A DNA stretch of 42,894 nucleotides from Synergistaceae bacterium (lineage in GTDB: Bacteria; Synergistota; Synergistia; Synergistales; Aminobacteriaceae), in NCBI GenBank assembly GCA_017470485.1, contig JAFUYQ010000001.1, positions 1 through 42,894 of the forward strand. The letters are read 5' to 3'. Position 1 is the first letter of the stretch; every line of letters starts with the position of its first letter. Shown one piece after another: positions 15,992 through 25,815 of this stretch. Position numbers and translations under genes: made by a program. The notes under the pieces are model-generated. The model was not told where the DNA came from and made no database searches. It was given only the letters and a program-made list of their open reading frames with translations.

Positions 15992-17146
15992 ATGAGCGTT
16001 AATTTTTTGGCTGAGGCACAATCCCTCAGAGACAAACTCATAGAGATAAGAAAGGAATTTCACCGCAATCCCGAAATCGGCGACAGTGAGTTCAAAACCG
16101 CTGAGCTAATCGAGAAACATCTTGACGAACGCGGAATACCTCACAGGCGAGTCATAGGCACTGGGATTGTCGCTAGGATTGACGGGAATTTAACGGGAAG
16201 AAGCTCGGCTGTGCGTTCGGACATTGACGCGCTCCCGATAACTGAGGCTACAGGCTGTGATTTCGCCTCGCGGAACGCCGGAATGATGCACGCCTGCGGC
16301 CATGACGTTCACATGACGGGAGCTTTAGGGGCGGCGATGATTCTGAACGCTCACAGGGAGGAGCTAAGCGGCTCAGTAACGTTCCTTTTCCAGCCCAACG
16401 AGGAGGGAACAGGCGGAGCGCAACGAATGATTGACGCTGGGTGCCTTGACGGTGTGGAGGCTGTCTTCGGGTGTCATGTCGATCCGGCGTTGAAGGCCGG
16501 CCATGTCGGCATAAAGTACGGTAACTTCTACGCCGCCTCAGCCACATGGAAGCTGACAGTAATCGGGAAGTCATCTCACGGGGCGCAGAGGGACAAGGGT
16601 ATCGACAGCATTGAAGTTGCCTCGCACATTGTGCCGGAGATTCTGAAGATTCGAGGCGGTGTTGTCAGTGTCGGAATGTTTCACGCCGGAACAGCAAACA
16701 ACATTCTCGCCGGACAAGCTGACCTTGCCGGAATAATCAGGACTTACGGCCTTTCGGAACGCTCAAGAATGTGCGGTGAGTTAGCTGAAATCTGCAATAA
16801 TGTATCAGCTAAGTTCGGGGCGAAATCAGAGTGTGAAATCACTGATTCATGCGTCGGAATCGTCAACGATAATGACGAACTGACATCAATGGCCGAGAGA
16901 ACCGCCCGTGAAGTTTTCGGCGATGATAAAGTAACTGTAATCGAAAAGCCGTTGTTCATCAGCGAGGATTTCGGCAGCTTCATAATCGCTAAGACAGGCT
17001 GCTTCTACCACATCGGGGCAGGCTGTGAATACCCTTTGCACAGCGATAAATTCCTTCCTGACCCTGACGCGATCGTTACGGCTTCGGCCATGCACTCGTC
17101 ATTAGTTTACGAATACAACAAGACAGGAGAGATTCAAAGAAATTGA
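15992..17146 (+). CDS. M20-family amidohydrolase, probable N-acetyldiaminopimelate deacetylase
   Basis: The 384-residue protein has the M20D metal ligands: HACGHDVHMTG, NEEGTGG with the catalytic Glu, GCHVDP and a late HSDKF. An insert domain (about 180-290) is the dimerisation lid. M20D proteins include N-acetyl-DAP deacetylase, hippurate hydrolase and indole-acetyl-amino acid hydrolases; position directly after dapH favours the DAP role (inference). Its last four bases overlap the TTG start of the aspartate kinase gene. Confidence 0.88.
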   Translation: MSVNFLAEAQSLRDKLIEIRKEFHRNPEIGDSEFKTAELIEKHLDERGIPHRRVIGTGIVARIDGNLTGRSSAVRSDIDALPITEATGCDFASRNAGMMHACGHDVHMTGALGAAMILNAHREELSGSVTFLFQPNEEGTGGAQRMIDAGCLDGVEAVFGCHVDPALKAGHVGIKYGNFYAASATWKLTVIGKSSHGAQRDKGIDSIEVASHIVPEILKIRGGVVSVGMFHAGTANNILAGQADLAGIIRTYGLSERSRMCGELAEICNNVSAKFGAKSECEITDSCVGIVNDNDELTSMAERTAREVFGDDKVTVIEKPLFISEDFGSFIIAKTGCFYHIGAGCEYPLHSDKFLPDPDAIVTASAMHSSLVYEYNKTGEIQRN

Positions 17147-18465
17147 GCAGGACAATAGCGGTAAAATTTGGCGGAACATCATTGGCTGACGCTTCGCAGA
17201 TTCGGAAAGCGGCTGAAATCATCAAGTCTAATCCCGAACGAAGGTATCTTGTGGCCTCAGCTCCCGGAAAAAGATTCAGCGCGGACATCAAAGTTACTGA
17301 TTTACTCTACAGCTGTTACAGCGAGTTCGCTAAGGGCGATGAGTATTCGGGGACGCTCGCTAAAATAAAGCAGCGTTACGCCGAGATTATTGACGAACTG
17401 GGAATAGACTTCGACATCAGCGCGGAGATTGAGGCGATAGAGAGTGAGTTAAGGAAATATCCCCCGTCCGATTATCTCGCCAGCAGGGGCGAATACCTCA
17501 ACTCGAAAATCATCGCTAAGTTTTTGGGGTGGCCATTCGTTGACGCGGCTGAGGTGATTTTCTTCAATGAGGACGGATTTTTTGACGCTGAGAAAACTTA
17601 CCAGACGCTCGGCGGAAGACTCAAGGAGTTAGATTACGCGGTCATTCCGGGCTTTTACGGTTCAATGCCGGACGGTAAGATTAAGACGTTCTCAAGGGGC
17701 GGAAGCGATATTACCGGCTCGATCGTGTCCCGTTCGGTGAAAGCTGACCTCTACGAGAATTGGACGGACGTTTCGGGAATGCTCAGTGCCGACCCAAGAA
17801 TCGTTGAATCTCCGCGCCCTATCGACTACATAACGTACACCGAGCTTCGTGAACTATCATACATGGGAGCTAGCGTCCTCCATGAAGACGCGGTGTTCCC
17901 TGTGAGGTCAGCCGGTATTCCCATCAACATAAGGAACACTAACCGTCCTGATGATAACGGAACATTGATTTCAGCGTCAAAGCCTTCGGACGTTAAGCCC
18001 AGACCCGTAACAGGCATAGCCGGACGAAAGGGCTTCACAAGTATTCGTGTCGAGAAGTCGCAGATGAACGGTCAGACAGGTTTCGGGGCTAGATTGCTCT
18101 ACATCTTCTCACGGAACGGCATACCGTTTGAGCATTGCCCGACAGGAATTGACACGATAAGCGTAGTCGTGAACAGTGCCGCATTCGATTTGAAACGCGA
18201 GGAGATTCTCCGTGAGATTAAGAACGAATTATCGCCCGACTTCATTACGATTGAGAAGAACTTGGCGGTCATTGCTGTGGTCGGCGAAGGAATGGTCAGG
18301 GTAAAGGGCATAGCCGCAAAGATATTCAAGTCATTAGCTGACGCAGGCGTTAATGTGAGAATGATAGATCAGGGTTCGGACGAGCTGAATATAATCATAG
18401 GCGTTGATGAATCTGATTACGAAACGGCATTGAAAGCTCTTTACGGTGCAATGATAGAAAAGTGA
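17143..18465 (+). CDS. lysC: Aspartate kinase
   Basis: The 440-residue protein opens with VKFGGTSLAD, the kinase substrate/ATP motif, carries SRGGSDITG in the middle, and ends with two ACT domains (about 300-440) that normally bind lysine or threonine for feedback control. It phosphorylates aspartate, the first step toward lysine, DAP, threonine and methionine. Start is TTG overlapping the upstream stop as TTGA. It closes the dap operon. Confidence 0.94.
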   Translation: MSRTIAVKFGGTSLADASQIRKAAEIIKSNPERRYLVASAPGKRFSADIKVTDLLYSCYSEFAKGDEYSGTLAKIKQRYAEIIDELGIDFDISAEIEAIESELRKYPPSDYLASRGEYLNSKIIAKFLGWPFVDAAEVIFFNEDGFFDAEKTYQTLGGRLKELDYAVIPGFYGSMPDGKIKTFSRGGSDITGSIVSRSVKADLYENWTDVSGMLSADPRIVESPRPIDYITYTELRELSYMGASVLHEDAVFPVRSAGIPINIRNTNRPDDNGTLISASKPSDVKPRPVTGIAGRKGFTSIRVEKSQMNGQTGFGARLLYIFSRNGIPFEHCPTGIDTISVVVNSAAFDLKREEILREIKNELSPDFITIEKNLAVIAVVGEGMVRVKGIAAKIFKSLADAGVNVRMIDQGSDELNIIIGVDESDYETALKALYGAMIEK

Positions 18466-18499
18466 ACTGCCACAGCTTCTCTAAGCAGGGGGATAGACA

Positions 18500-18527
18500 A
18501 CAGCTCAAGTCTTGCGGCTTGGGCTGT
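18500..18527. terminator. Hairpin between lysC and gmd
   Basis: ACAGCTCAAG (18500-18509) pairs with CTTGGGCTGT (18518-18527), nine of ten pairs plus one wobble. The T-tracts on both sides are poor, so its strength as a terminator is uncertain, but it is the only candidate between the convergent dap and polysaccharide operons. Confidence 0.5.
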
Positions 18528-18534
18528 CTTAATA

Positions 18535-19626
18535 TCAAACTTCCTCAAGAGCGTTCTGAACTTTGTAGCCAGCGTCTCTGATGAGAATATCTTTCCTGAA
18601 GACCTCAAGGTCATACTTCACCATTCGCTTCACAAGTTCGGGGAAAGTTACTTTTCTTCGCCAGCCCAAAACTCTCTCGGCCTTTGACGGATCGCCAAGA
18701 AGCAAATCAACCTCTGTAGGTCTGAAATACTGCGGGTCAACTTCTATAACCGTTCTGCCTGTTGACTGGTCAATTCCTTTCTCGTTCACGCCCTCGCCGC
18801 GCCATTCGATATTTATTCCGGCCTCTCTGAATGCCAGTTCCGCAAATTCCCTCACCGAATGCGTCTCGCCCGTAGCGATTACGAAATCCTCTGGTTTATC
18901 CTGCTGAAGTATCAGCCACATCGCACGGACATAATCCTCAGAATGTCCCCAGTCGCGTTTTGCATTGAGATTGCCCAAGTAAGTTTTCTCCTGAAGGCCG
19001 AGTGCTATTTTTGCGGCAGCCCTCGTAATTTTTCTGGTAACGAACGTTTCGCCCCTCAGCTCCGACTCGTGATTGAAAAGTATCCCGTTGCACGCAAACA
19101 TTCCGTAAGCCTCGCGGTAATTCACCGTTATCCAGTAAGCATACAGCTTGGCGGCGGCGTAAGGGCTTCGGGGATAAAACGGTGTCGTTTCCTTCTGAGG
19201 GGTTTCCTGAACTTTCCCATACAATTCGCTGGTTGAGGCCTGATATAGCTTCGTGTGCTTCTCAAGTCCTAATATCCTTATCGCCTCAAGAAGTCTTAAT
19301 GTTCCAAGACCGTCCGAGTCAGCTGTATATTCAGGTTCCTCGAACGAAACTCTAACATGGCTCTGAGCGGCAAGGTTATAAATTTCGTCAGGCTGAATCA
19401 TCTGAATCATTCGTATAAGATTCGATGAGTCCGTCATGTCGCCGTAGTGAAGGAAGAATTTATGTCCTTCCTCGTGCAAGTCCCTGTAGAAACCGTCAAT
19501 CCTTGCTGTGTTGAAGATTGAACTTCTGCGTTTGAGGCCGTGAACTTCGTAACCCTTTTCCAGAAGGAACGCGGTTAAATATGCTCCGTCCTGTCCTGTT
19601 ACTCCTGTGATTAATGCTTTTTTCAC
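18535..19626 (-). CDS. gmd: GDP-mannose 4,6-dehydratase
   Basis: The 363-residue protein is an extended short-chain dehydrogenase: [11 protein letters not shown] (8-18) binds NADP, and the catalytic set is T132/E134 with Y156 and K160 (SPYAAAK). It converts GDP-mannose to GDP-4-keto-6-deoxymannose, precursor of fucose, rhamnose and related sugars. The usual [15 protein letters not shown] segment reads [10 protein letters not shown] here, a small departure. It is the last gene of the operon, seven bases after wzt; no reductase to complete a sugar is in the window. Confidence 0.96.
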   Translation of the reverse strand: MKKALITGVTGQDGAYLTAFLLEKGYEVHGLKRRSSIFNTARIDGFYRDLHEEGHKFFLHYGDMTDSSNLIRMIQMIQPDEIYNLAAQSHVRVSFEEPEYTADSDGLGTLRLLEAIRILGLEKHTKLYQASTSELYGKVQETPQKETTPFYPRSPYAAAKLYAYWITVNYREAYGMFACNGILFNHESELRGETFVTRKITRAAAKIALGLQEKTYLGNLNAKRDWGHSEDYVRAMWLILQQDKPEDFVIATGETHSVREFAELAFREAGINIEWRGEGVNEKGIDQSTGRTVIEVDPQYFRPTEVDLLLGDPSKAERVLGWRRKVTFPELVKRMVKYDLEVFRKDILIRDAGYKVQNALEEV

Positions 19627-19633
19627 TTTGCTG

Positions 19634-20923
19634 TTATCCTTTCAGCGTCCACTTGCTGTTTATCATCATAGGGCCTGGCTTCCTCATGGTTCTGTAGGGC
19701 GATGAACTGTTCATGTGAGGTTCAAGAGTGAATGACACAGAAGGATTACCGCGACTTTCGGGGGCAACAATCCAGCTTGCGTTATTCACTATGACCGACA
19801 AATCGAGCCTCATTTGTCCCGTGTTCAAAACCTCAAGAGGTATTCTTCCCCTCAATGTAACATGGCCGCTAAGCACCGGAATTTCATCTGGGGTATCGGT
19901 CTGGTCGGCCTGATACGTCCTGTAAATCACCGAACCTTCCTGAGTATGAAGCGAATATCCAACGCCAAGCCCCTGTTCAGGTTTCTTGACGATACCCTCA
20001 ATCTCTACGAATAATTCATCGTCCTGTTTCACTGAGGCCAGATTGATCTCGCCGTCAGCGTTATAGACTCCGAATCTCAGAGGCGTGAAGTAATCGTTCT
20101 CAAACTTTCCGCCCGGATTCCTCCATTCTGCGTCAGTCGTCTGAAGCTGAGAGAGGTTCATATACTTTTCGACACCCTCATTGACATCAGGAGTATCAAG
20201 AATCATTCTGCCGTTATCGAGGCATATTACCCTGTTGCAGAGCTGGAGGACTGCTCCCATGTTATGACTGACGAAAAGAATTGTCCTTCCTTCGCCCCTG
20301 CTTATCTCGTCCATTTTTCCGAGACACTTCTTCTGAAAGTTCATATCCCCGACCGCAAGGACCTCATCAATTATGAGTATCTCGGAGTTCAAGTGGGCAG
20401 CTATCGCGAAAGCAAGACGTACATACATTCCGCTTGAGTAACGCTTGACTGGGGTATCAAGGAATTTTTCAACACCTGCAAAGTCAACGATTGCGTCAAA
20501 ATTCTTTCTGATTTCCTGAACTCTCATTCCCAAGATCGCGGCGTTAAGGTAAATATTCTCGCGCCCCGACAAGTCAGGGTGAAATCCCGTTCCCACTTCG
20601 AGAAGACTTGAGGCTCTCCCCTTAATTGATATGCGCCCTTCAGTAGGGTCAGTGATACGGCTTAGGACTTTAAGGAGCGTTGATTTACCTGCGCCGTTAT
20701 GGCCGACAATAGCAATTCTCTCGCCCTGCTCAACGTTGAAAGTGATGTTTCGGATTGCCCAAAATTCTTCGGCGTTCTTGGGCTTTGAACGCGGCGCAAA
20801 AGGGTGTATTAACCTTCTCGCGGCTCTTGAAGTAAGGTCGGCGAGTGCGTCATAGAGTCTGTCATTTGACCTGTGGGAAATCATGTAGCGTTTTCCCAAG
20901 TTCTCGATTTTCAATGCTAACAT
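19634..20923 (-). CDS. wzt: Polysaccharide ABC exporter ATPase, Wzt-type
   Basis: The 429-residue protein has a nucleotide-binding domain with Walker [10 protein letters not shown] (74-82), signature YSSGMYVRL (162-170) and Walker [12 protein letters not shown] (183-193). A C-terminal extension (about 260-405) resembles the Wzt carbohydrate-binding domain that recognises the modified end of the O-polysaccharide. It powers export with the Wzm permease encoded 15 bases upstream. GGAGGG precedes the ATG. The bound sugar is not predictable. Confidence 0.93.
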   Translation of the reverse strand: MLALKIENLGKRYMISHRSNDRLYDALADLTSRAARRLIHPFAPRSKPKNAEEFWAIRNITFNVEQGERIAIVGHNGAGKSTLLKVLSRITDPTEGRISIKGRASSLLEVGTGFHPDLSGRENIYLNAAILGMRVQEIRKNFDAIVDFAGVEKFLDTPVKRYSSGMYVRLAFAIAAHLNSEILIIDEVLAVGDMNFQKKCLGKMDEISRGEGRTILFVSHNMGAVLQLCNRVICLDNGRMILDTPDVNEGVEKYMNLSQLQTTDAEWRNPGGKFENDYFTPLRFGVYNADGEINLASVKQDDELFVEIEGIVKKPEQGLGVGYSLHTQEGSVIYRTYQADQTDTPDEIPVLSGHVTLRGRIPLEVLNTGQMRLDLSVIVNNASWIVAPESRGNPSVSFTLEPHMNSSSPYRTMRKPGPMMINSKWTLKG

Positions 20924-20938
20924 GTCTGTCCCTCCTGT

Positions 20939-21805
20939 CTAAATGTAATCGGCGAATGTTCTTTCGGTCTTCCTGAAATATTTCAGGCCGCCCCAGAAAA
21001 GCAGTGCCGACATCACAAGCGAGATTATGAATCCGGGCATGTAAAGCGATACCGAAGTTCCCTGAATGCACCATCTGAAACCGTCAATCACTCCGACCAT
21101 AGGGTTAAGGCTGTAAAGAAGTCTCCATTTATCGGGGATTACCGAGCTTGAGAAACCTACCGGCGATACGTAGAGGCCGAACTGCACCATGAACGGCATA
21201 ATGTGCCTGAAGTCCCTGTATTTCACTCCGATAGACGAGAAAAGATAGCCTATTCCCAGCGCGGCAACTGTTACAGGGATAAAGAATACAGGAATAAGAA
21301 GTATTCTCGGTGAGGGTACAAATCTGTAGAACATCATAAGAATGCAGAGAAGGACAAACGATATTCCGAAATCAACCGCGCTCACTAGCACTGATGAAGT
21401 AGGCAGTATGATTCTCGGAAAATATATCTTGCTTATCATTGATGAAGCTCTGGCGAATGCCTCTGAACTTGACTGCATTGAGTTCGCGAAGTACTGCCAC
21501 GGGAGCAAGGCCGAGAATACCATTATGGGATAAGGCACTCCCTCGCTTGGCAGTTTAGCTACCCTTCCGAATATCACCGTGAAGATTAACATGCTGAGAA
21601 GCGGACGTATTACGCTCCATGCTACGCCGATGACGGTCTGTTTGTACCTCACCAGAATATCGCGCAGTGCCATGAAGAAAAATAACTCCCTGAACTTCAC
21701 AAGCTCGAAAAGAAAATCTGATGTCGTCTTCTCAGGCTCAATGATTAAATCAAAATTCCCCAGTTTCGCAGGGGTAAGCCATCTTTTCAAAAGATTACGC
21801 CACAT
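20939..21805 (-). CDS. wzm: Polysaccharide ABC exporter permease, Wzm-type
   Basis: The 288-residue protein has about six membrane helices from residue 46 onward and the ABC-2 family segments REL..F..LRDILVRYKQTVIG and LNPMVGVIDGFRW. It forms the channel for an undecaprenyl-linked polysaccharide, driven by Wzt. GGGAGG stands upstream of the ATG. Confidence 0.92.
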   Translation of the reverse strand: MWRNLLKRWLTPAKLGNFDLIIEPEKTTSDFLFELVKFRELFFFMALRDILVRYKQTVIGVAWSVIRPLLSMLIFTVIFGRVAKLPSEGVPYPIMVFSALLPWQYFANSMQSSSEAFARASSMISKIYFPRIILPTSSVLVSAVDFGISFVLLCILMMFYRFVPSPRILLIPVFFIPVTVAALGIGYLFSSIGVKYRDFRHIMPFMVQFGLYVSPVGFSSSVIPDKWRLLYSLNPMVGVIDGFRWCIQGTSVSLYMPGFIISLVMSALLFWGGLKYFRKTERTFADYI

Positions 21806-21829
21806 TGATTAAAAAATTCCTCCCTGTAA

Positions 21830-23170
21830 TTATTCTTCACTGTCATCATTTTTTGCGGCCTCAGACAATATTTCCGCAATCTCATCGTCCATGCTCATCA
21901 TTGCACACATGACAGCGTTCATTCCCTTATTGTCCGTCAACTTAACATCTGCTCCGTATTTTATCAGCATTCTCACAGCCTCCAACTGGGCATCTCTCTT
22001 CAGGGCAACGTAAACCGCCGCAAGCATAAACCATGAATCGCCTCCCTCAGCTCTGAAGCCTCCTGTGCGGATTAATGCCGACAAAAGAAATCCCGGTGTC
22101 CTGTCCCTGCTCGCAACAGTCCAGAGCAATGCCGTCATTCCCTCGTTGTCCTGAATATTCACGTCAGCTCCGGCCTCGATTAATGCCTCAATAATCTCCG
22201 GCTCTCCTCCTCCGTCAAGTGCCGCAAGCATTAGGGGAGTCCTTCCTTCCCTGTCGGGTAAATCAGGGTCAGCCCCGTGAGATAAAAGCGTCTTGAGAAT
22301 TTCTGTTCCGGTCATAACAGCGTAGACCAGTGCGGTACGTCCAGTAGCGTCCTGATAGTCAGGGTCTGCGCCGTAAGTCAGAAGTATGTCGGCAATGTCC
22401 GGCCTGTCAGATGTTACGGCGACATTCAGGGCACTGGTAACAGTTCCGCCCTCAAACTCGAAAACTTCATTGACATCTGCGCCGTTCTCGGCAAGAAATT
22501 TAACCATCTCATAGCTTATTCCCTTTTCGCCCATGAACATGGCCGCCGCTAAAGGAGTCTGCTCACCCTCGAACCAGAATTGACGGTTTATATCGGCACC
22601 GTTCTCAAGTATCATTCTGAGGAACGGAATATTCCCTGACTTCACAGCGATAATCATAGCCTCGCCGTATTCAGCCCCTCCGCGCATAAGGTAAGCGATT
22701 ATATTGGGGTCGAATGATTTTCTGCGTTTCTTCCCTGAGTTGTCGAGCTGCATTAAGACGGTGTAGGTAAGAGCGTTATAACCGGCCTTAGTCTTGTAAT
22801 TAACATCAGCCCCGAACTCTATCAGCCATTTAACAGCTCTGGCATTGTTGGCGATAACGGCGAGCATTAAAGGGTTATGGCCGTTTGAGTCGATTTGGTT
22901 TATATCAGCACCGCAGTCGAGAAGGAGCTTTAATAGTTTCTTTTTTCCTTTTATCACTGCGCCGGTCAATCCGTCTCCTGCTCTTGCGCCGTGTTTCATA
23001 AGGACTCGTACGGCCTCTGAATTTTCCTCCATTACGGCAACAAAAAGCGGAGGAACTTTAGCACCGTAAATATATGATTTTTTGTTCACGCTTGCCCCTG
23101 CCTCTAAAGCGTCCTCAATTTCCTCACTTGTTCCGTTTACGCACAGTCTCAGAAATTCTTTCTGTGTCAT
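21830..23170 (-). CDS. Ankyrin-repeat protein (cytoplasmic)
   Basis: The protein of 446 residues consists almost wholly of ankyrin repeats, about eleven, with many clear units such as GADINQIDSNGHNPLMLAV and a GADPDLPDREGRTPLMLA. It has no signal peptide or membrane helix, so it should be cytoplasmic. Ankyrin repeats bind proteins; the partner is unknown. It lies in the middle of the operon between tlyA (six bases) and wzm (24 bases), which does not reveal a role. Confidence 0.9.
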   Translation of the reverse strand: MTQKEFLRLCVNGTSEEIEDALEAGASVNKKSYIYGAKVPPLFVAVMEENSEAVRVLMKHGARAGDGLTGAVIKGKKKLLKLLLDCGADINQIDSNGHNPLMLAVIANNARAVKWLIEFGADVNYKTKAGYNALTYTVLMQLDNSGKKRRKSFDPNIIAYLMRGGAEYGEAMIIAVKSGNIPFLRMILENGADINRQFWFEGEQTPLAAAMFMGEKGISYEMVKFLAENGADVNEVFEFEGGTVTSALNVAVTSDRPDIADILLTYGADPDYQDATGRTALVYAVMTGTEILKTLLSHGADPDLPDREGRTPLMLAALDGGGEPEIIEALIEAGADVNIQDNEGMTALLWTVASRDRTPGFLLSALIRTGGFRAEGGDSWFMLAAVYVALKRDAQLEAVRMLIKYGADVKLTDNKGMNAVMCAMMSMDDEIAEILSEAAKNDDSEE

Positions 23171-23176
23171 TGAACG

Positions 23177-23971
23177 TTAATCACCTCTCGTTTTTTCATG
23201 TGCCTCATTCACTATATCATCAACGCTGAAATTATTGTCATCACTGCTGTGCTTTATGTGGCAGAGAAACTCTATGTTACCTTCAGGGCCTCTTATCGGC
23301 GAGTAAGTCAGACCAGAAATCTTGAATGCCGTCTTCTCCCTTATGAAGTCTAATATTCCCTCAATGACATCAATATGAACCGCCCTGTCTTTGACGACAC
23401 CGTGAGAAATTCTTTCCCTTCCGGCCTCGAACTGGGGTTTTATAAGGACAACTGCTTCATCTTTGACTACCTCATCGAGAACAGGCAGTATCAATCTCAA
23501 TGATATAAACGACACATCACACCCCGAAAATTCTACCTGTTCGGGGAAATCATCACGTGTCAAATATCTTGCGTTAGTCCTGTCCATCACAACGACACGG
23601 GAATCGCTCGCCAGCCGCCAAATTAACTGCCCGTAGCCGACATCAACAGCATAAACTTTCTTTGCCCCGTTCGCTAACATCACATCGGTGAAGCCTCCTG
23701 TTGACGCTCCGAAGTCAGCGCAGATTTTACCTTTAACGTCAAGATTAAATACCTCGAACGCTCTGAGTAATTTCTTTGCGCCCCTCCCTGCCCATTGAGG
23801 CGAGTCGTCAACCGTAATGCTCACACCGTGCTCGTACATTGCGCCCGATTTGGTTATGACCTGACCGTTTACACGCACTTTTCCTGCCATAATTAATGCC
23901 TGAGCTTTGTTCCTCGTTTCAATGAGGCCAAGTTCAGGCAGTAATTTATCTAAACGTTCTTTATTCTTCAT
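23177..23971 (-). CDS. tlyA: TlyA-family RNA methyltransferase
   Basis: The 264-residue protein has an N-terminal S4 RNA-binding domain (about 5-65) and a FtsJ-like methyltransferase domain with the SAM motif DFGASTGGFTDVML. The catalytic K-D-K-E type residues include the Lys in VLIKPQFE. Family members 2'-O-methylate ribosomal RNA. It overlaps the end of dxs by eleven bases, a pairing seen widely in bacteria. Confidence 0.94.
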   Translation of the reverse strand: MKNKERLDKLLPELGLIETRNKAQALIMAGKVRVNGQVITKSGAMYEHGVSITVDDSPQWAGRGAKKLLRAFEVFNLDVKGKICADFGASTGGFTDVMLANGAKKVYAVDVGYGQLIWRLASDSRVVVMDRTNARYLTRDDFPEQVEFSGCDVSFISLRLILPVLDEVVKDEAVVLIKPQFEAGRERISHGVVKDRAVHIDVIEGILDFIREKTAFKISGLTYSPIRGPEGNIEFLCHIKHSSDDNNFSVDDIVNEAHEKTRGD

Positions 23972-25808
23972 TCTGAATGTGCTTCTTGTACTGAGAGATT
24001 ACATTTTCAGCGGTGAGGCCGTAAAGTTCTCTCTGTTCGGATTGAGTTGCATGTTTCACGCAGACATCTGGAACTCCGAATCTCATCAATCTTACATTGA
24101 GTCCCTTCTCGGCTATTAAAGCTCCGATTTCCTCCCCTAATCCTCCAGCCATGTAATTCTCCTCAAGAACAGCGATAACCGAGTACCCTCTCAGAATTTC
24201 AATGACCTTTTCGGAATCGAGAGGCTTCACTCTCAGAACGTCATAGACCGCAGGAACATCAATCCCATTATGAGCGGCCATGTCCCTGACCTCAAGCATT
24301 GTTGAAACGCTCGCCCCATGACCGAGCAATGCCCAGTTTGAGCCGTCATGAAGTTTAGCGATACCGTCATCATGAATCGGGACGCTCAAATTCTCAGGAG
24401 GGATTTTTCCGCGAGGGTAACGAATAAGAGTCGGGCCGTTACGTTTTGAGGCGGCAATCATTGCTTCTTTCAGTGATGCTTCATCGCAGGGGGCGTAAAT
24501 CTCAAGGTTAGGCACAGCCCTTCCCCATGAGATGTCTAGCATTCCTTGATGAGTATCGCCGTCAGACCCCGAAAGCCCTGCCCTGTCAACCATGATTACG
24601 ACCGGCAGATTCTGGAGCGCAATATCGTGCATTAACTGATCCATTGCCCTCTGAAGGAACGTTGAGTAAATGAATACCCAAGGGCGCATTCCTCCGGCGG
24701 CTAATCCTGCGGCCATAGTGAGCATGTGGGACTCGGCTATTCCGACATCAAAGAACCTGTCAGGGAACGTCCGCGAAAATTTCTCCAGCTTTACCCCCGT
24801 CATCATTGCCGCCGTGAAACACACTATGCGTTCGTCATTCATTGCTAATTCTTCGGCAATCTCTGAGGCCGCCTCGCTCCAAGTTCTCGCTTTGACCTCG
24901 CCGGCCGGCGAAACCTGATGATATTTTGTGGGGTCTGCCTCAGCTTCGGGAAGCCCCTTTCCTTTTATCGTGTTGAAGTGGAGGATTACGGGCTTGTAGT
25001 AATTTTTCGCGAGAGTCATCATGCGTATTGCTGTCTTAATGTCATGGCCGTCGAAAGGCCCCCAATACTTTATTCCGAGCTTGTCGAAAATGTTAATCGG
25101 CCTCACGAACGCTTTAAGAAGATTTCTCGTTCTGGCTAATACGCTTGCGTTGCCCCCGTAAGGCGTTCGCCTCTCGGTTCTGAAATGCCTCCTGAAGAAA
25201 TTTTTTGCCGCCCTGTACCACGTGTTAGCTGACAACTCCGCGAGAACGGTCGAAAAGCCTCCTACCCTGTTGCTTATCGAGTGCCTGTTGTCGTTGAGGA
25301 TTATGATGAAGTTCGTGTGAGTCTCCTGAACGTAATTCAATGCCTCGAAAGCAAGACCGTTAATCAATGAAGCGTCCCCGATGAAAGCGATAACGTTTCT
25401 TTTTTCGCCGAGCAAGTCCCTTGCCTTTGCGTAGCCCAATGCCGCCGATATTGACGTACTGCTGTGCCCTGTGTTGAAGTGGTCGCAAGGGGATTCATTC
25501 CTTCGCGGAAAACCTGACAATCCGTCCTTGAGCCTCAAAGTATTGAACCTGTCGAATCTGTCCGTCAATATCTTATAGGGGTAGGACTGGTGGCCGACAT
25601 CGAAAATGATTCTGTCATTGAGGGGGTCGAAGACTTTGAGCATAGCTATAGTGAGTTCGACAACTCCAAGCGATGAGCCTAAATGACCGCCGTTTTTCCG
25701 CACGGTGTCTATAATAACTGCCCTTACCTCCTCAGCAAGCAAGGGCAGTTTTTCGTCTTCAATGCGCAGTAAATCTCTGTGAGTAAATCCCGGCTTCAAT
25801 AAATCCAT
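23961..25808 (-). CDS. dxs: 1-Deoxy-D-xylulose-5-phosphate synthase
   Basis: The 615-residue protein has the Dxs/transketolase fold: a thiamine-diphosphate site, LNDNRHSIS, and the catalytic Glu in DVGIAESHMLT, followed by GLSGSDGDTHQG. It starts the non-mevalonate isoprenoid route from pyruvate and glyceraldehyde phosphate. The diphosphate motif reads G144-D145-A146 rather than the usual GDG, a tolerated change in some lineages as far as I recall. ATG at 25808 has AAAGGTGA upstream and lies seven bases past the previous stop, preferred over an in-frame start at 25847 that overlaps the upstream gene. Confidence 0.95.
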   Translation of the reverse strand: MDLLKPGFTHRDLLRIEDEKLPLLAEEVRAVIIDTVRKNGGHLGSSLGVVELTIAMLKVFDPLNDRIIFDVGHQSYPYKILTDRFDRFNTLRLKDGLSGFPRRNESPCDHFNTGHSSTSISAALGYAKARDLLGEKRNVIAFIGDASLINGLAFEALNYVQETHTNFIIILNDNRHSISNRVGGFSTVLAELSANTWYRAAKNFFRRHFRTERRTPYGGNASVLARTRNLLKAFVRPINIFDKLGIKYWGPFDGHDIKTAIRMMTLAKNYYKPVILHFNTIKGKGLPEAEADPTKYHQVSPAGEVKARTWSEAASEIAEELAMNDERIVCFTAAMMTGVKLEKFSRTFPDRFFDVGIAESHMLTMAAGLAAGGMRPWVFIYSTFLQRAMDQLMHDIALQNLPVVIMVDRAGLSGSDGDTHQGMLDISWGRAVPNLEIYAPCDEASLKEAMIAASKRNGPTLIRYPRGKIPPENLSVPIHDDGIAKLHDGSNWALLGHGASVSTMLEVRDMAAHNGIDVPAVYDVLRVKPLDSEKVIEILRGYSVIAVLEENYMAGGLGEEIGALIAEKGLNVRLMRFGVPDVCVKHATQSEQRELYGLTAENVISQYKKHIQNEE

Positions 25809-25815
25809 TTCACCT

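Noticed and set aside
18859..19236. 125-codon plus-strand frame opposite gmd
   Set aside because: Antisense to a strongly conserved gene, no ribosome binding site, and composition of a shadow frame.
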